NCBI GenBank assembly: GCA_013297985.1
Contig: JAAFIY010000003.1
Span: 1-64,000 of the forward strand
DNA from: Comamonadaceae bacterium
Lineage (GTDB): Bacteria; Pseudomonadota; Gammaproteobacteria; Burkholderiales; Burkholderiaceae_C
DNA length: 64,000 nt
Direction of reading: 5' to 3'
Shown here: positions 37,728 through 48,920 of the stretch, piece after piece
Numbering within the stretch: the first letter of the stretch is position 1
Layout of the letters: each line of letters begins with the position of its first letter
Position numbers and translations under genes: made by a program
The notes under the pieces: model-generated
The model's input: only the letters and a program-made list of their open reading frames with translations
What the model was told of the DNA's origin: nothing
Database searches by the model: none

Positions 37728-37743
37728 CTGGGGCCGATAACGC

Positions 37744-38184
37744 TCAGTACAAGCCAAACAGCTTGGCACCCAGCGCCAGCGTGAGCAGCACGCTCAAGCC
37801 CAGCGTGGCCTTGGCCGACCACTCGCCCACCTCTTTGGTGACAGCGTGGGTGGCGTCCATCCACAAGTGCCGCACGCCGGCAATGAAGTGGTGCAAAAAC
37901 GCCCAGATCAGCGCCAGCGCCACCAGCTTGAAGATCCAGCCCGGCAAGCCCCACACACCGGCGTTGAACAGGGACGTGAATCGTGCAAAAGAAATTTCAG
38001 ACGACACCGAGGTGTCAAACATCCAGATGATGAAAGGCATCAACAGGAACATGAGCACGCCACTCACGCGGTGCAAGATCGACACAAAACCGGCCGCGGG
38101 CAGGCGGTAAGAGGTCAGGTCGGCAAAGACGTTCAGGTTGCGAAACTGCGGCCGAGCCGCAGCGGCCTTGGGGACGTTGCTCAT
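37744..38184 (-). CDS. sdhC: Succinate dehydrogenase cytochrome b556 subunit C
   Basis: 146 residues from ATG 38184. Hallmarks are RPQFRNLNVFADLTSYRLP, then SILHRVSGVLMFLLMPF in the first membrane helix with the quinone-site Ser/Arg, and HHFIAGVRHLWMDATH carrying the haem histidine. Three membrane segments in all. It is first in the sdh operon. The upstream 185 bases contain a perfect 9-bp inverted repeat overlapping a plausible promoter box (TAGAAT on the minus strand), and no further gene before the GntR regulator's stop. Confidence 0.96.
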   Translation of the reverse strand: MSNVPKAAAARPQFRNLNVFADLTSYRLPAAGFVSILHRVSGVLMFLLMPFIIWMFDTSVSSEISFARFTSLFNAGVWGLPGWIFKLVALALIWAFLHHFIAGVRHLWMDATHAVTKEVGEWSAKATLGLSVLLTLALGAKLFGLY

Positions 38185-38282
38185 GATTTGGAATGCTTCA
38201 ATGGGTTGGTGGGGGCCACGCAGCGCGTGGGGCGGGTAGATGTAGGTGTAATGGCCGCCGCTGTGGGCGCCAGATGGCGCCA

Positions 38283-38311
38283 GCAATAGAACCCACCAAA
38301 AATTCTATTGC
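38283..38311 (-). promoter_or_regulatory. Candidate operator/promoter of the sdh operon
   Basis: GCAATAGAA at 38283-38291 and TTCTATTGC at 38303-38311 form a perfect 9-bp inverted repeat with an 11-base spacer, 99 bases before sdhC. The minus strand reads TAGAAT here, a fair -10 box, with TTGGGC 15 bases upstream as a weak -35. The binding protein is unknown. Confidence 0.45.
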
Positions 38312-38369
38312 ATTGCAGCACCGCCCAAGCCGCCTTTCGCCACAAATGCGGGGCGCAAGCCGCTTGGGA

Positions 38370-39146
38370 TCAGTTGAGTTCGTTGAAATAGTGGTGCGTA
38401 TCGGTGCGATACAGCCCTCGGCGCAGCTCCATCGGGGCGTCGTTGTAGGTAAAAGTGAGCCTTTCCACGCTCAACAGGGGTTCTGCAGGCCGCACCTGCA
38501 GCAACTCGGCTTGTTCGGCGTCGGCTTGCACGGCGCGAATGCGTTCGGTGGCACGCACCATGCGCACGCCAAAGTCTTGCTCAAACAGGGCGTAGGTGGG
38601 GCCGCTGTAGGCCGCCAAGCGCTCGACTGACAGGCCTTTGAAGGCGGCGGCGCTCAGCCAGATGTCTTCCAAAATGGTGGGCGTGCCTGCCAAGGCCAGC
38701 AGTCGGCGCACTTGCAGCACGCTGTCGCCGGTGCGCAAGCCCAGCTGGCGGGCGAGCTCGGCCGGGGCCCGCAGCTTTTTCAGGTCATGCATCAGGCGCT
38801 GGGTGGGGCCTTCGTCGGCGGCTTCGCCCGCATCAGGCCGCAGCCGCAGAAAGCGGTACTGCACGCCGCGTTCGGCATGGGTGGCCACAAAGGTGCCGCG
38901 GCCTTGGCGGCGCACCAGCAGGTGGTCAGCCGCCAGTTCATCGATGGCTTTGCGCACCGTGCCTTGGCTGACTTTGAAGCGGGCGGCCAAGTCGAATTCA
39001 GACGGAATGACCTCGCCAGGCTTCCATTCAGCATCTTGCAGGCTTTGCAGCAGCAATGCCTTGATCTGCTGGTACAGCGGGCTAAAGGCTGGCGCAACAC
39101 CGACGCCGGTGGGTGGGTCTTGCAGGGTTGATGCAGATGCGGGCAT
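38370..39146 (-). CDS. GntR-family (HutC/UTRA) transcriptional regulator
   Basis: 258 residues from ATG 39146. The winged helix-turn-helix at about 20-85 includes EVIPSEFDLAARFKVSQGTVRKAIDEL, then RQGRGTF; a UTRA ligand-binding domain fills the rest (LEDIWLSAAAFKGL, LLSVERLTFTYNDAPMELRR). It is divergent from mdh and lies upstream of the sdh-gltA operon, so a regulator of TCA genes is the natural reading. A palindromic TCTTATATAAGA plus a third half-site lies between it and mdh. The ligand is unknown. Confidence 0.9.
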   Translation of the reverse strand: MPASASTLQDPPTGVGVAPAFSPLYQQIKALLLQSLQDAEWKPGEVIPSEFDLAARFKVSQGTVRKAIDELAADHLLVRRQGRGTFVATHAERGVQYRFLRLRPDAGEAADEGPTQRLMHDLKKLRAPAELARQLGLRTGDSVLQVRRLLALAGTPTILEDIWLSAAAFKGLSVERLAAYSGPTYALFEQDFGVRMVRATERIRAVQADAEQAELLQVRPAEPLLSVERLTFTYNDAPMELRRGLYRTDTHHYFNELN

Positions 39147-39279
39147 GGGGGCGTGCAAAAGGTGGCGCGGGGCGTTTTGGCCAGCGGCGCAGCGCCTACC
39201 CGCAGGTGGCGGGTGCATGTGGCGGGTGCGTGTGGCGCGGGCGCCCGGCGTGTGGACTGACGCGATGCTGCGGATGTTA

Positions 39280-39299
39280 TCTTATATAAGACATAAGAC
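39280..39299. promoter_or_regulatory. Candidate GntR operator between gntR and mdh
   Basis: TCTTATATAAGA (39280-39291) is a perfect 12-base palindrome, and a third half-site ATAAGA follows at 39294-39299. It stands out as AT-rich in a GC-rich 236-base divergent gap and overlaps possible -10 boxes. Control of both genes by the GntR protein is inferred. Confidence 0.55.
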
Positions 39300-39382
39300 A
39301 AAGCGGCAGATGCCGCCTGTGCCTCGCTACACTTCGCAGCCAGTTTTCGTCGTCCATCACTGCGCTTTTCAGGAGCCTTCCC

Positions 39383-40369
<987 letters not shown>

Positions 40370-40384
40370 GCGCACCGCGTGTCG

Positions 40385-41419
40385 ATGTCGGCAACAGCCC
40401 CAGGCGCCGCGCAAGCCGCTGCGCTTGGCGTTGACCTGCATCCCGCCCAAGTGCTGCGCGAGGCCGGTACCCGTTTGGGGGCCTTGCCGGTGGTAGACCA
40501 CTACTGCGGCACCGAAGCCCGCATGCAGCGGGCGCTGGCCTTGCAGCAGCAACTGCACGCGGAGTTTGGCGCGGCGGTCATGGACGTCACTCTGGATTGC
40601 GAAGACGGCGCCGCCGCTGGGGCGGAAGCAGGCCATGCCGAACGGGTGGCGCAACTCGCCTTGCACGCCGCACCCACTGCCCGCGTGGCCGCTAGGGTGC
40701 ATGCGGTCGACCACCCCGCCTTTGCGGCCGATGTGGCCACCATCGTGGGTACGGCGGGCCATCGGCTGGTGCATTTGATGGTGCCCAAGGTGGAATCGGT
40801 GGCCGATGTGGATCAGGCCGTGCAAGCGGTGGCGCGTGCGGGCCACCCTCGGCTGCCGCTGCATGTGCTGGTGGAATCAGCAAAAGCCGTGATGGCAGCG
40901 CCCGCGCTGGCGGCCCACCCGGCGGTGCATTCGATCAGCTTTGGGCTGATGGACTTTGTGAGCAGCTATGGCGGCGCAATTCCCGCGTCGGCCATGGGTG
41001 TGCAGGGGCAGTTTGCCCACCCGCTCGTGCGTCGCGCCAAGCTGGCCATTGCCGAGGCCTGCCATGCCTATGGCAAGGTACCTTCGCACTGCGTGGTGAC
41101 TGAATTCAAAGATGCCGCAGCCCTGAGCCAAGCCGCCCGCACGGCGGCCCATGAGCTGGGCTATTTGCGGATGTGGAGCATCCACCCCGATCAGATTCAG
41201 CCTATCTTGGCCGCCTTTGCCCCGTCGGCGGATGAGTTGGCCCGTGCGGCGCAGGTGCTGCAGGCCGCGCACGCCGCGCAGTGGGGGCCGGTGGCAGTTG
41301 ACGGGCAGTTACACGACCGCGCCAGCTACCGCTATTTTTGGCAGGTGCTGCAACGCGGCCAGCGCACCGGGCTGGCTTTGCCGCCGGGTGTTCAATGTTG
41401 GTTTACGGAGTCTGCGTGA
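40385..41419 (+). CDS. CoA-ester lyase, HpcH/HpaI aldolase (CitE-like) family
   Basis: 344 residues from ATG 40385 (GTG at 40379 is possible). TIM-barrel motifs are VTLDCEDGAAAGAE, HLMVPKVESVADVD, HVLVESAKAVM and ISFGLMDFVSSYGG. The EDG glutamate-aspartate pair and the ..VES.. glutamate would bind Mg2+, as in CitE and malyl-CoA lyase. Likely substrates are malyl-CoA or citramalyl-CoA. It lies directly after mdh, so a link to malate/CoA metabolism is reasonable. Its stop shares a base with the next start (TGATG). Confidence 0.85.
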   Translation: MSATAPGAAQAAALGVDLHPAQVLREAGTRLGALPVVDHYCGTEARMQRALALQQQLHAEFGAAVMDVTLDCEDGAAAGAEAGHAERVAQLALHAAPTARVAARVHAVDHPAFAADVATIVGTAGHRLVHLMVPKVESVADVDQAVQAVARAGHPRLPLHVLVESAKAVMAAPALAAHPAVHSISFGLMDFVSSYGGAIPASAMGVQGQFAHPLVRRAKLAIAEACHAYGKVPSHCVVTEFKDAAALSQAARTAAHELGYLRMWSIHPDQIQPILAAFAPSADELARAAQVLQAAHAAQWGPVAVDGQLHDRASYRYFWQVLQRGQRTGLALPPGVQCWFTESA

Positions 41420-42096
41420 TGACGATTTGCAATCTGCGGGTTTGTTTGGCCTGTGCCACCCTGGCCAGCGCGCTGGCGCCCTGGGGTGTGGCCCATGCCC
41501 AATCGACCACCGCGCCCTCGGCCAATCGGGCCGCAGCCGCGCCCAGCGGCGCCTCAGCCGCCCGTGAGCGGGTGGATGCGCGCAGCGCCCAGCGCCAAGC
41601 GGCCGCCGGCGCACAGGCGGCCACCACCGCCTTGACCCCGGGCGAACTCGACGTGGCCCGGCGGGTAGAAACCGGTCGCTTTCCCTGCGAATTAGGCCAA
41701 GCGGTGGAGGTGCAGCCCGAAGGCCGTATTGCCGGCATGTTTGTGGTGACTTTGGGCAACCAGCGTTTTCGCATGCAACCGGTGGAGACCACCACCGGCG
41801 CCTTGCGGCTAGAAGACCCGCAGCGCGGCGGTGTGTGGCTGCAACTGGCCAACAAAAGCATGCTCATGAATCAAAAGCTGGGCCGCCGCTTGGCCGATGA
41901 ATGCATGAGCCCGCAGCAAACCCGCGTGGCTGAGGCCATGAAGAACGCGCCCCCCGTCAACATCTTGGAGCCCGCACCCCCGCCACCGCCGCCATCACCG
42001 GCCGCTCAGCCGGTGCAAGGTGCACCGCAGGTGATCGTGACGCCGGTGCGCCCGGGCGGCATTGCGGCCGAGGGCATTCCAGGCGCCCGCGATTGA
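41419..42096 (+). CDS. Secreted protein of unknown function
   Basis: 225 residues; I do not recognise a named family. A signal peptide ends at about residue 29 (LAPWGVAHAQ). A low-complexity Ala/Arg region to about residue 70 leads to a conserved-looking domain, TPGELDVARRVETGRFPCELGQAVEVQPEG, rich in beta strands, with two cysteines that could pair. A Pro-rich stretch (eight prolines) is near 190 and the C-terminus is Gly/Ala-rich. It is translationally coupled to the CoA-ester lyase gene by TGATG. It is probably periplasmic. Confidence 0.75.
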   Translation: MTICNLRVCLACATLASALAPWGVAHAQSTTAPSANRAAAAPSGASAARERVDARSAQRQAAAGAQAATTALTPGELDVARRVETGRFPCELGQAVEVQPEGRIAGMFVVTLGNQRFRMQPVETTTGALRLEDPQRGGVWLQLANKSMLMNQKLGRRLADECMSPQQTRVAEAMKNAPPVNILEPAPPPPPPSPAAQPVQGAPQVIVTPVRPGGIAAEGIPGARD

Positions 42097-42106
42097 TGGG
42101 ATGAGT

Positions 42107-42126
42107 GGCTGACAACTGAGTCAGCC
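42107..42126. other. Hairpin after the secreted-protein gene
   Basis: GGCTGAC-AACTGA-GTCAGCC is a perfect 7-bp stem 11 bases after the stop. No T-run follows, so it is at best a weak or Rho-assisted end point. Confidence 0.35.
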
Positions 42127-42148
42127 CCGTCAGCCTCTTCAGCCCTAT

Positions 42149-42212
42149 CAGCTATAAAGTTGATAGCTAATTAGGCAGTCAAATCGGGCGCTACAGCCCG
42201 ATTGGCTGAAAA
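42149..42212 (+). repeat. Comamonad intergenic repeat, full copy
   Basis: CAGCTATAAAGTTGATAGCT, AATTAGGCAGTCAAATCGGG and CGCTACAGCCCGATTGGCTG in order. It fills most of the gap between two convergent genes. Confidence 0.88.
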
Positions 42213-42221
42213 CCCCTGCGC

Positions 42222-44492
<2,271 letters not shown>

Positions 44493-44600
44493 GGTGGCAA
44501 ATCAAAACAAATCGGTCGCGCGTCGGGTGTGAGGAAGTGGTTGCCGACGCATGCAGCGCCGCATCATGCCGTGCCGCTCAGCATGGCCTACACAGCCCCG

Positions 44601-45500
44601 TCAATTACGGGGTCGAAACGACAGCACCAGCAGGGGCGGCACGCGGCCGTCGGTGTCGCGGGGCAGCACTTCGGTTTTGTCGATGGCTTTCAGCACCGCT
44701 TCGTCCCAACTGGGCTGGCCACTGGCTTTCAGCAGCCGACGGCCCAAGATGTTGCCACTAGCGTCCGCCCGCACTTCGACTTCGGCAACCGGATTGCCCC
44801 GCGGCTCATCGGTAAACACGATGTTGGGCCGAATCCGCGCCACGATGCGCCCTGCGTAGCTGGCGCTGGGCCCCGCGCTTTGGGCCGCAGTGCCGCTAGC
44901 GGCTGGGCCGCCGGTGGCGTCTGCCAGGCCCGCCATGCGGCGCAGGTTTTCTTGGCGCAAGGCTTCGGCGCGGCGGGCGTCTTCGGCGGCAACCTGTTCG
45001 GCTTTTTGCTCGGCTTTTTGTTCGGCGCGCTTGGCTTTCTCGGCTTGTTCGCGGCGCTCGCGCTGTTCTTGCCGCTCTTTGTCGAGCTTGACTTGTTGCT
45101 CTTTTTCGCGCCGCTCACGTTGGGCTTTTTCGCGTTCGCGCTCGCGTTCGGCGCGCTCGCGCTCGGCTTTCTGGCGTTCGCGGTCGCGGGCGATTTCGGC
45201 TTCACGTTGGGTGTCGCGCGGGGGCTCAGCGGCGCGTGGCGGCGGGGTGGGGCGGGGGGCTTCTGCGCGCGGTGGGGGCGGTGGGGGTGGCTCAACTGCG
45301 CGGGGTGCGGCTTCACGCGGCACGCTGGCCCACAGCTCGGCTTGTACCGGGCTGCCAATGTCTTGCCGTTGCCAGCTCACGCCCCAGGTGAGGGCGGCGA
45401 TCAGCGCCGCATGGGCCAGCAAGGCCAGCGCTACGGCGCGCTTGCGGCCGATGGGCCCGCTGGGCAGCAGGGCTTCGGCGGGGGCGCGGCCAGCGTGCAT
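44601..45500 (-). CDS. tolA: Cell-envelope protein TolA
   Basis: 299 residues: cytoplasmic start, one membrane helix at about 21-39 (AVALALLAHAALIAALTWG), a Pro-rich segment, a long charged Glu/Arg/Lys coiled coil at about 95-175, and a C-terminal TolA/TonB-like domain ending DTDGRVPPLLVLSFRPRN. The domain order and the tolR-tolQ genes just upstream identify it as TolA, which links inner-membrane energy to the outer membrane. tolB and pal, which normally follow, are not in the window. Confidence 0.93.
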   Translation of the reverse strand: MHAGRAPAEALLPSGPIGRKRAVALALLAHAALIAALTWGVSWQRQDIGSPVQAELWASVPREAAPRAVEPPPPPPPRAEAPRPTPPPRAAEPPRDTQREAEIARDRERQKAERERAEREREREKAQRERREKEQQVKLDKERQEQRERREQAEKAKRAEQKAEQKAEQVAAEDARRAEALRQENLRRMAGLADATGGPAASGTAAQSAGPSASYAGRIVARIRPNIVFTDEPRGNPVAEVEVRADASGNILGRRLLKASGQPSWDEAVLKAIDKTEVLPRDTDGRVPPLLVLSFRPRN

Positions 45501-45533
45501 GGGTTGAAGGGGCGGGGGGTTGACGCTGCGGTG

Positions 45534-45953
45534 TCAGTTGCTGGTCTGCACGCTCAAGCCCACGCGCTGCACGCCTGCACGCTGCAGGCTGTCCATGACG
45601 CGCACCACCAGCTCGTATTTGACTTGCTTGTCGGCGCTAATCACCACCGCCGTCTGCGCATTGCCAGCTTGCATCGCCCGCACTTGCTCGGCCACTGCCC
45701 GCACCGTGGTGTTGCGGCTGTTACCTGCGCTTGAAACCTGCAGGCTTTCGTCGCGTTTGATGATGATCTCCACTACCGCATCTGGCTTGCGGCTGGCCTT
45801 GCCCACGCTGGGCAAATCCACCACGCTGGGCGTGATGAGCGGCGCGGTGACCATGAAGATGATCAACAGCACCAGCATCACATCAATGAAGGGCACCATG
45901 TTGATTTCATTGATGGTGCGGCGACCGCGGCCACGGCTGGCAAGTTGGGGCAT
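45534..45953 (-). CDS. tolR: TolR, ExbD-type proton-channel subunit
   Basis: 139 residues with one membrane helix (VPFIDVMLVLLIIFMVTAPL) containing the conserved aspartate of the TolR/ExbD proton pathway, followed by a periplasmic domain. The N-terminus SRGRGRRTINEINMVP is standard. It sits 6 bases after tolQ and 33 bases before tolA, giving a tight tolQ-tolR-tolA unit. TolQ and TolR use proton flow to energise TolA during cell division. Confidence 0.96.
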   Translation of the reverse strand: MPQLASRGRGRRTINEINMVPFIDVMLVLLIIFMVTAPLITPSVVDLPSVGKASRKPDAVVEIIIKRDESLQVSSAGNSRNTTVRAVAEQVRAMQAGNAQTAVVISADKQVKYELVVRVMDSLQRAGVQRVGLSVQTSN

Positions 45954-45959
45954 GGTGCG

Positions 45960-46670
45960 CTACCGGTTGGCTGCGGTGCCTGCCTGCACTTGCACGCTGA
46001 TATTGCGCTGCAAGATGTTGGAAAACTCTTCCATGAAGGTTTCCAGCCGAATGGCCACGCGGTCAATGTCCCGGGCGAAGCGGTTGTAGGCCACCACGGC
46101 GGGAATAGCGGCAAACAAGCCAATGGCGGTGGCTACCAGGGCCTCGGCAATGCCGGGCGCCACCGTGGCCAGGGTGACTTGCTGCAAGCTGGCCAAGCCA
46201 GTAAACGCATGCATGATGCCCCACACCGTGCCAAACAAGCCGATGTAGGGCGACACCGAGCCCACGCTGGCCAAAAAGCTCAAAGACGATTCCACCGTGT
46301 CCATTTCGCGGTGGTAGCTGGCCCGCATGGCCCGCCGGGCACCTTCCATGAGCGCGGCCACATCGGCAATGCGGCGTTCGCGCAGCTTGTGGTATTCACG
46401 CAGGCCGCTGGCAAAGATGCGCTCCATGGGGCCGGTTTCTTGTTTGCCGCTGGTGACGTCTTCATAGAGCTGGTTGAGGTTGCCGCCCGACCAAAACTCA
46501 CGCTCAAAGGCTTCATTGAGCCGCTTGACGCGGCCCAGCGCAAACAGCTTGGAGAAGATGGCCGCCCAGCTGGCAATGGACATCAACACCAACAGCGCCA
46601 TAACGGCCTGCACCACCCAACTGGCGTTGAGGATGAGCTGGGTAATGGACAGTTCTTGGGTCATGGGCAA
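45960..46670 (-). CDS. tolQ: TolQ, MotA/TolQ/ExbB proton-channel subunit
   Basis: 236 residues with three membrane segments: one near 15-40, then VGSVSPYIGLFGTVWGIMHAF and VAPGIAEALVATAIGLFAAIPAVVAYN, both diagnostic of the family. It forms the channel with TolR. It follows ybgC after 35 bases, giving the classic ybgC-tolQ-tolR-tolA order. Length is close to the 230 residues of E. coli TolQ. Confidence 0.96.
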   Translation of the reverse strand: MPMTQELSITQLILNASWVVQAVMALLVLMSIASWAAIFSKLFALGRVKRLNEAFEREFWSGGNLNQLYEDVTSGKQETGPMERIFASGLREYHKLRERRIADVAALMEGARRAMRASYHREMDTVESSLSFLASVGSVSPYIGLFGTVWGIMHAFTGLASLQQVTLATVAPGIAEALVATAIGLFAAIPAVVAYNRFARDIDRVAIRLETFMEEFSNILQRNISVQVQAGTAANR

Positions 46671-46705
46671 AAGGCTTCAGGCGGGTACAGGCGGGTTCTG
46701 GCAAC

Positions 46706-47158
46706 TCAGGGGCTTTGCAGGGCACGGCGCAGTTCGGCAGGCAGGCGCTGCGGCCGCATGGCTGCTGCATCCACCCATGCAATTTCAATGGTGCCATGGG
46801 CCGCTTGCACTTGATTTGACTGCGTATGGTGCTCTGATTTTAATAGCGTTGCAGATTGTTGCAAACGCAGCGTGGCGGCGCCCATGTGGGCCACTTGGGT
46901 GCGGATGATCAGTTCATCATCGAGTCGCGCTGGGGCCAGATAGTTCACAGCGGTGTGGGTGACGACAAACATGCCGCCCAGGCGCTGGCGCAGTTCAGCC
47001 TGTTGCAGGCCCAGGTGGCGCAGCCACTCGGTGCGGCCGCGTTCAAAAAACTTGAGGTAGTTGGCGTAGAACACCACGCCGCCCGCGTCGGTGTCTTCCC
47101 AATACACCCGCACGCGCCATTCAAATGCGGGGGCTTGGGTGGTGGTGGACGTCTTCAA
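46706..47158 (-). CDS. ybgC: YbgC-type acyl-CoA thioesterase with repeat-derived insertion
   Basis: 150 residues from TTG 47158, which overlaps the aminotransferase stop as TTGA. No ATG is available before the conserved VYWEDTDAGGVVFYANYLKF at 19-38, so a TTG start is needed. The aspartate in EDTDAGG is the 4HBT-family catalytic residue. Residues 99-117 (QQSATLLKSEHHTQSNQV region) come from a comamonad repeat read in frame and lie in a late strand of the hot-dog fold. YbgC belongs to the Tol operon and acts on short acyl-CoA or acyl-ACP. Confidence 0.9.
   Translation of the reverse strand: MKTSTTTQAPAFEWRVRVYWEDTDAGGVVFYANYLKFFERGRTEWLRHLGLQQAELRQRLGGMFVVTHTAVNYLAPARLDDELIIRTQVAHMGAATLRLQQSATLLKSEHHTQSNQVQAAHGTIEIAWVDAAAMRPQRLPAELRRALQSP
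46811..46865 (-). repeat. Comamonad repeat inserted inside ybgC
   Basis: On the minus strand, GCTATTAAAATCAGAGC then TACGCAGTCAAATCAAG matches the family; GCAGTCAAATC is identical to the copy at 42149-42212. It is in frame with ybgC. Confidence 0.6.
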
Positions 47159-48360
47159 GCGTGGCGCAACCAGTGCTGCAGCCGCTGTGCGGCGGTGCTG
47201 AGTTCGTCCATGCTGCTGGCGGTGGAAAAGCGCACAAAGCGGGCGGTGTCGGCGTGGCCAAAATCGCGCCCGGGGGTCAGCGCGACGCCGGCGTGTTCCA
47301 TGGCGGCAAAGGCAAATTCCCAGCTGCTGGCCAGGCCCAGGCGGGCACAGGCTTCGCTGCAATCGGCCCAGGCGTAGAAGGCGCCGTCGGGCATGACGGG
47401 TACGGCCAAGCCTGCGGCTTGCAAGGCGGGCACAAAGGCATCGCGGCGGGCTTTGAAGGCGGCGCGGCGCTGTTCGTACAGCGCCAGCGTGTCGGGCTCA
47501 AAACACGCCAGCGCCGCATGCTGGGCCAAGGTGCTAGCGCAGATGTACAGGTTTTGCGCCAGCTTTTCCACCACCGGCACCAAGGCGGGCGGCACCACCA
47601 GCCAGCCCAAGCGCCAGCCTGTCATGTTGAAGTATTTTGAGAAGCTGTTGACGCTGATGATTTGCTCGCCCAAACCATCGGGTAGCGCCAGTGCGCTGCG
47701 GCCAAAGGCGTCGTCATAACTCAGCGGCAAGTAGATTTCATCCACCATGCAGATGCCGCCGCGTTCGCGCACCGTGTGGGCTATGCGCTGCAATTCGGCC
47801 GGATGGATGGACGTGCCCGTGGGGTTGGAGGGCGAAGCCAACAACACGCCCCGGGTGCGCGGGCCCCAGGCGTCGGCCACCTGCTCTGCATCCAACTGAA
47901 AGCGCTGCGCGGCGGTGGTGGGCAAGAGCCGTGCGTTGCCACCCGCAGCCGACACAAAGTGCCGGTTGCAGGGGTAGCTGGGGTCGGGCATCAGGATTTC
48001 GTCGCCATCGTCCACCAAGGCCAAACAGGCCAACTGCAAGGCGGCCGACGCCCCTGCGGTGACGATGATGCGGCCCGCGTCCACCTCCAAACCAAAGCGC
48101 TGTGCATACCAGGCGCTGATGCATTCACGCAGCTGCGGTAAACCGGTGGCCTGGGTGTACTGGCTCTGGCCTGCCGCAATGGCGCGCTGGGCGGCGGCTT
48201 GTACGCTGGGTGGGGCGGTGAAGTCAGGCTCGCCGATGTTCAAAAAGATCATCGGATCGGCGCCCCGGGCTTGGCGCTCACGGCCCAATTCACTGGCGGC
48301 CTTGGCCACCTCCATCACATAAAACGGTTCGATGCGTTCGGCGCGGCGGGCAATGCGCAT
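47155..48360 (-). CDS. Class I/II PLP-dependent aminotransferase
   Basis: 401 residues of fold-type I aminotransferase. IGEPDFTAP near residue 43 binds the substrate carboxylate, PSNPTG and VDEIY are PLP-contact motifs, and the Schiff-base lysine is in NSFSKYFNMTGWRLGW. The C-terminal arginine motif is ARFVRFSTA. Substrate is not certain; alanine- or aspartate-type are both possible. It follows nusB after 26 bases and its stop overlaps the ybgC start, so it joins the riboflavin/nusB run to the tol operon. Confidence 0.9.
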   Translation of the reverse strand: MRIARRAERIEPFYVMEVAKAASELGRERQARGADPMIFLNIGEPDFTAPPSVQAAAQRAIAAGQSQYTQATGLPQLRECISAWYAQRFGLEVDAGRIIVTAGASAALQLACLALVDDGDEILMPDPSYPCNRHFVSAAGGNARLLPTTAAQRFQLDAEQVADAWGPRTRGVLLASPSNPTGTSIHPAELQRIAHTVRERGGICMVDEIYLPLSYDDAFGRSALALPDGLGEQIISVNSFSKYFNMTGWRLGWLVVPPALVPVVEKLAQNLYICASTLAQHAALACFEPDTLALYEQRRAAFKARRDAFVPALQAAGLAVPVMPDGAFYAWADCSEACARLGLASSWEFAFAAMEHAGVALTPGRDFGHADTARFVRFSTASSMDELSTAAQRLQHWLRHA

Positions 48361-48386
48361 GGGTTTGGGGTGGCTGGGGCGGCCGC

Positions 48387-48920
48387 CTAGCTGGCGCGGC
48401 GCCCGCGCTGGCTTTGGTAGGCCTGCACTTCGGCGCTGCGCAATTGCGCGGCCAGGCGGTTGAGCACCGCGTTGATGTACTTAAAGCCGTCGGTGCCGCC
48501 AAAGTCTTTGGCGAGGTCGACGTATTCATTGATGGCCACCACAAAGGGCACATCCACACAGGTTTGCAGCTCAAAGGTGCCTAGCCACAGCACGGCGCGC
48601 TCAATGGGCGAAATCTCAGCCAGTGGGCGGTCGAGCGCCGGGGTGATGAGGGCGTCAAGCGCGTCTCGTTGCGCGGCCACGCCGTGCACCAGCGCGTCGT
48701 AGTGCGCGCTGTCGCACTTGGCAAAGCCTGACAAATCACGGGTGTAGGTGTCAATAGCGGCCACATCCTGCTGGCCCACGATGAGCTGATACAGCGCCTG
48801 CAAGGCAAATTCGCGCGCGCGGCTGCGGGGCTTGAGCTTGCTGCTTTGGCGGCCGCCGTCTGTGCTGGCCGGGGCGTCGCCCGGCACAGCGGTGGGTTTG
48901 GAAGACGAAGGAGCGGGCAT
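48387..48920 (-). CDS. nusB: Transcription antitermination factor NusB
   Basis: 177 residues. The conserved N-helix [20 protein letters not shown] is at about 32-51, then [20 protein letters not shown] and [24 protein letters not shown], all classic NusB. The first 30 residues are Ser/Pro-rich and absent from E. coli NusB (139 residues). NusB with NusE drives rRNA antitermination. Its ATG follows the ribH stop with no gap (TAAATG), the usual ribH-nusB pairing. Confidence 0.97.
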   Translation of the reverse strand: MPAPSSSKPTAVPGDAPASTDGGRQSSKLKPRSRAREFALQALYQLIVGQQDVAAIDTYTRDLSGFAKCDSAHYDALVHGVAAQRDALDALITPALDRPLAEISPIERAVLWLGTFELQTCVDVPFVVAINEYVDLAKDFGGTDGFKYINAVLNRLAAQLRSAEVQAYQSQRGRRAS

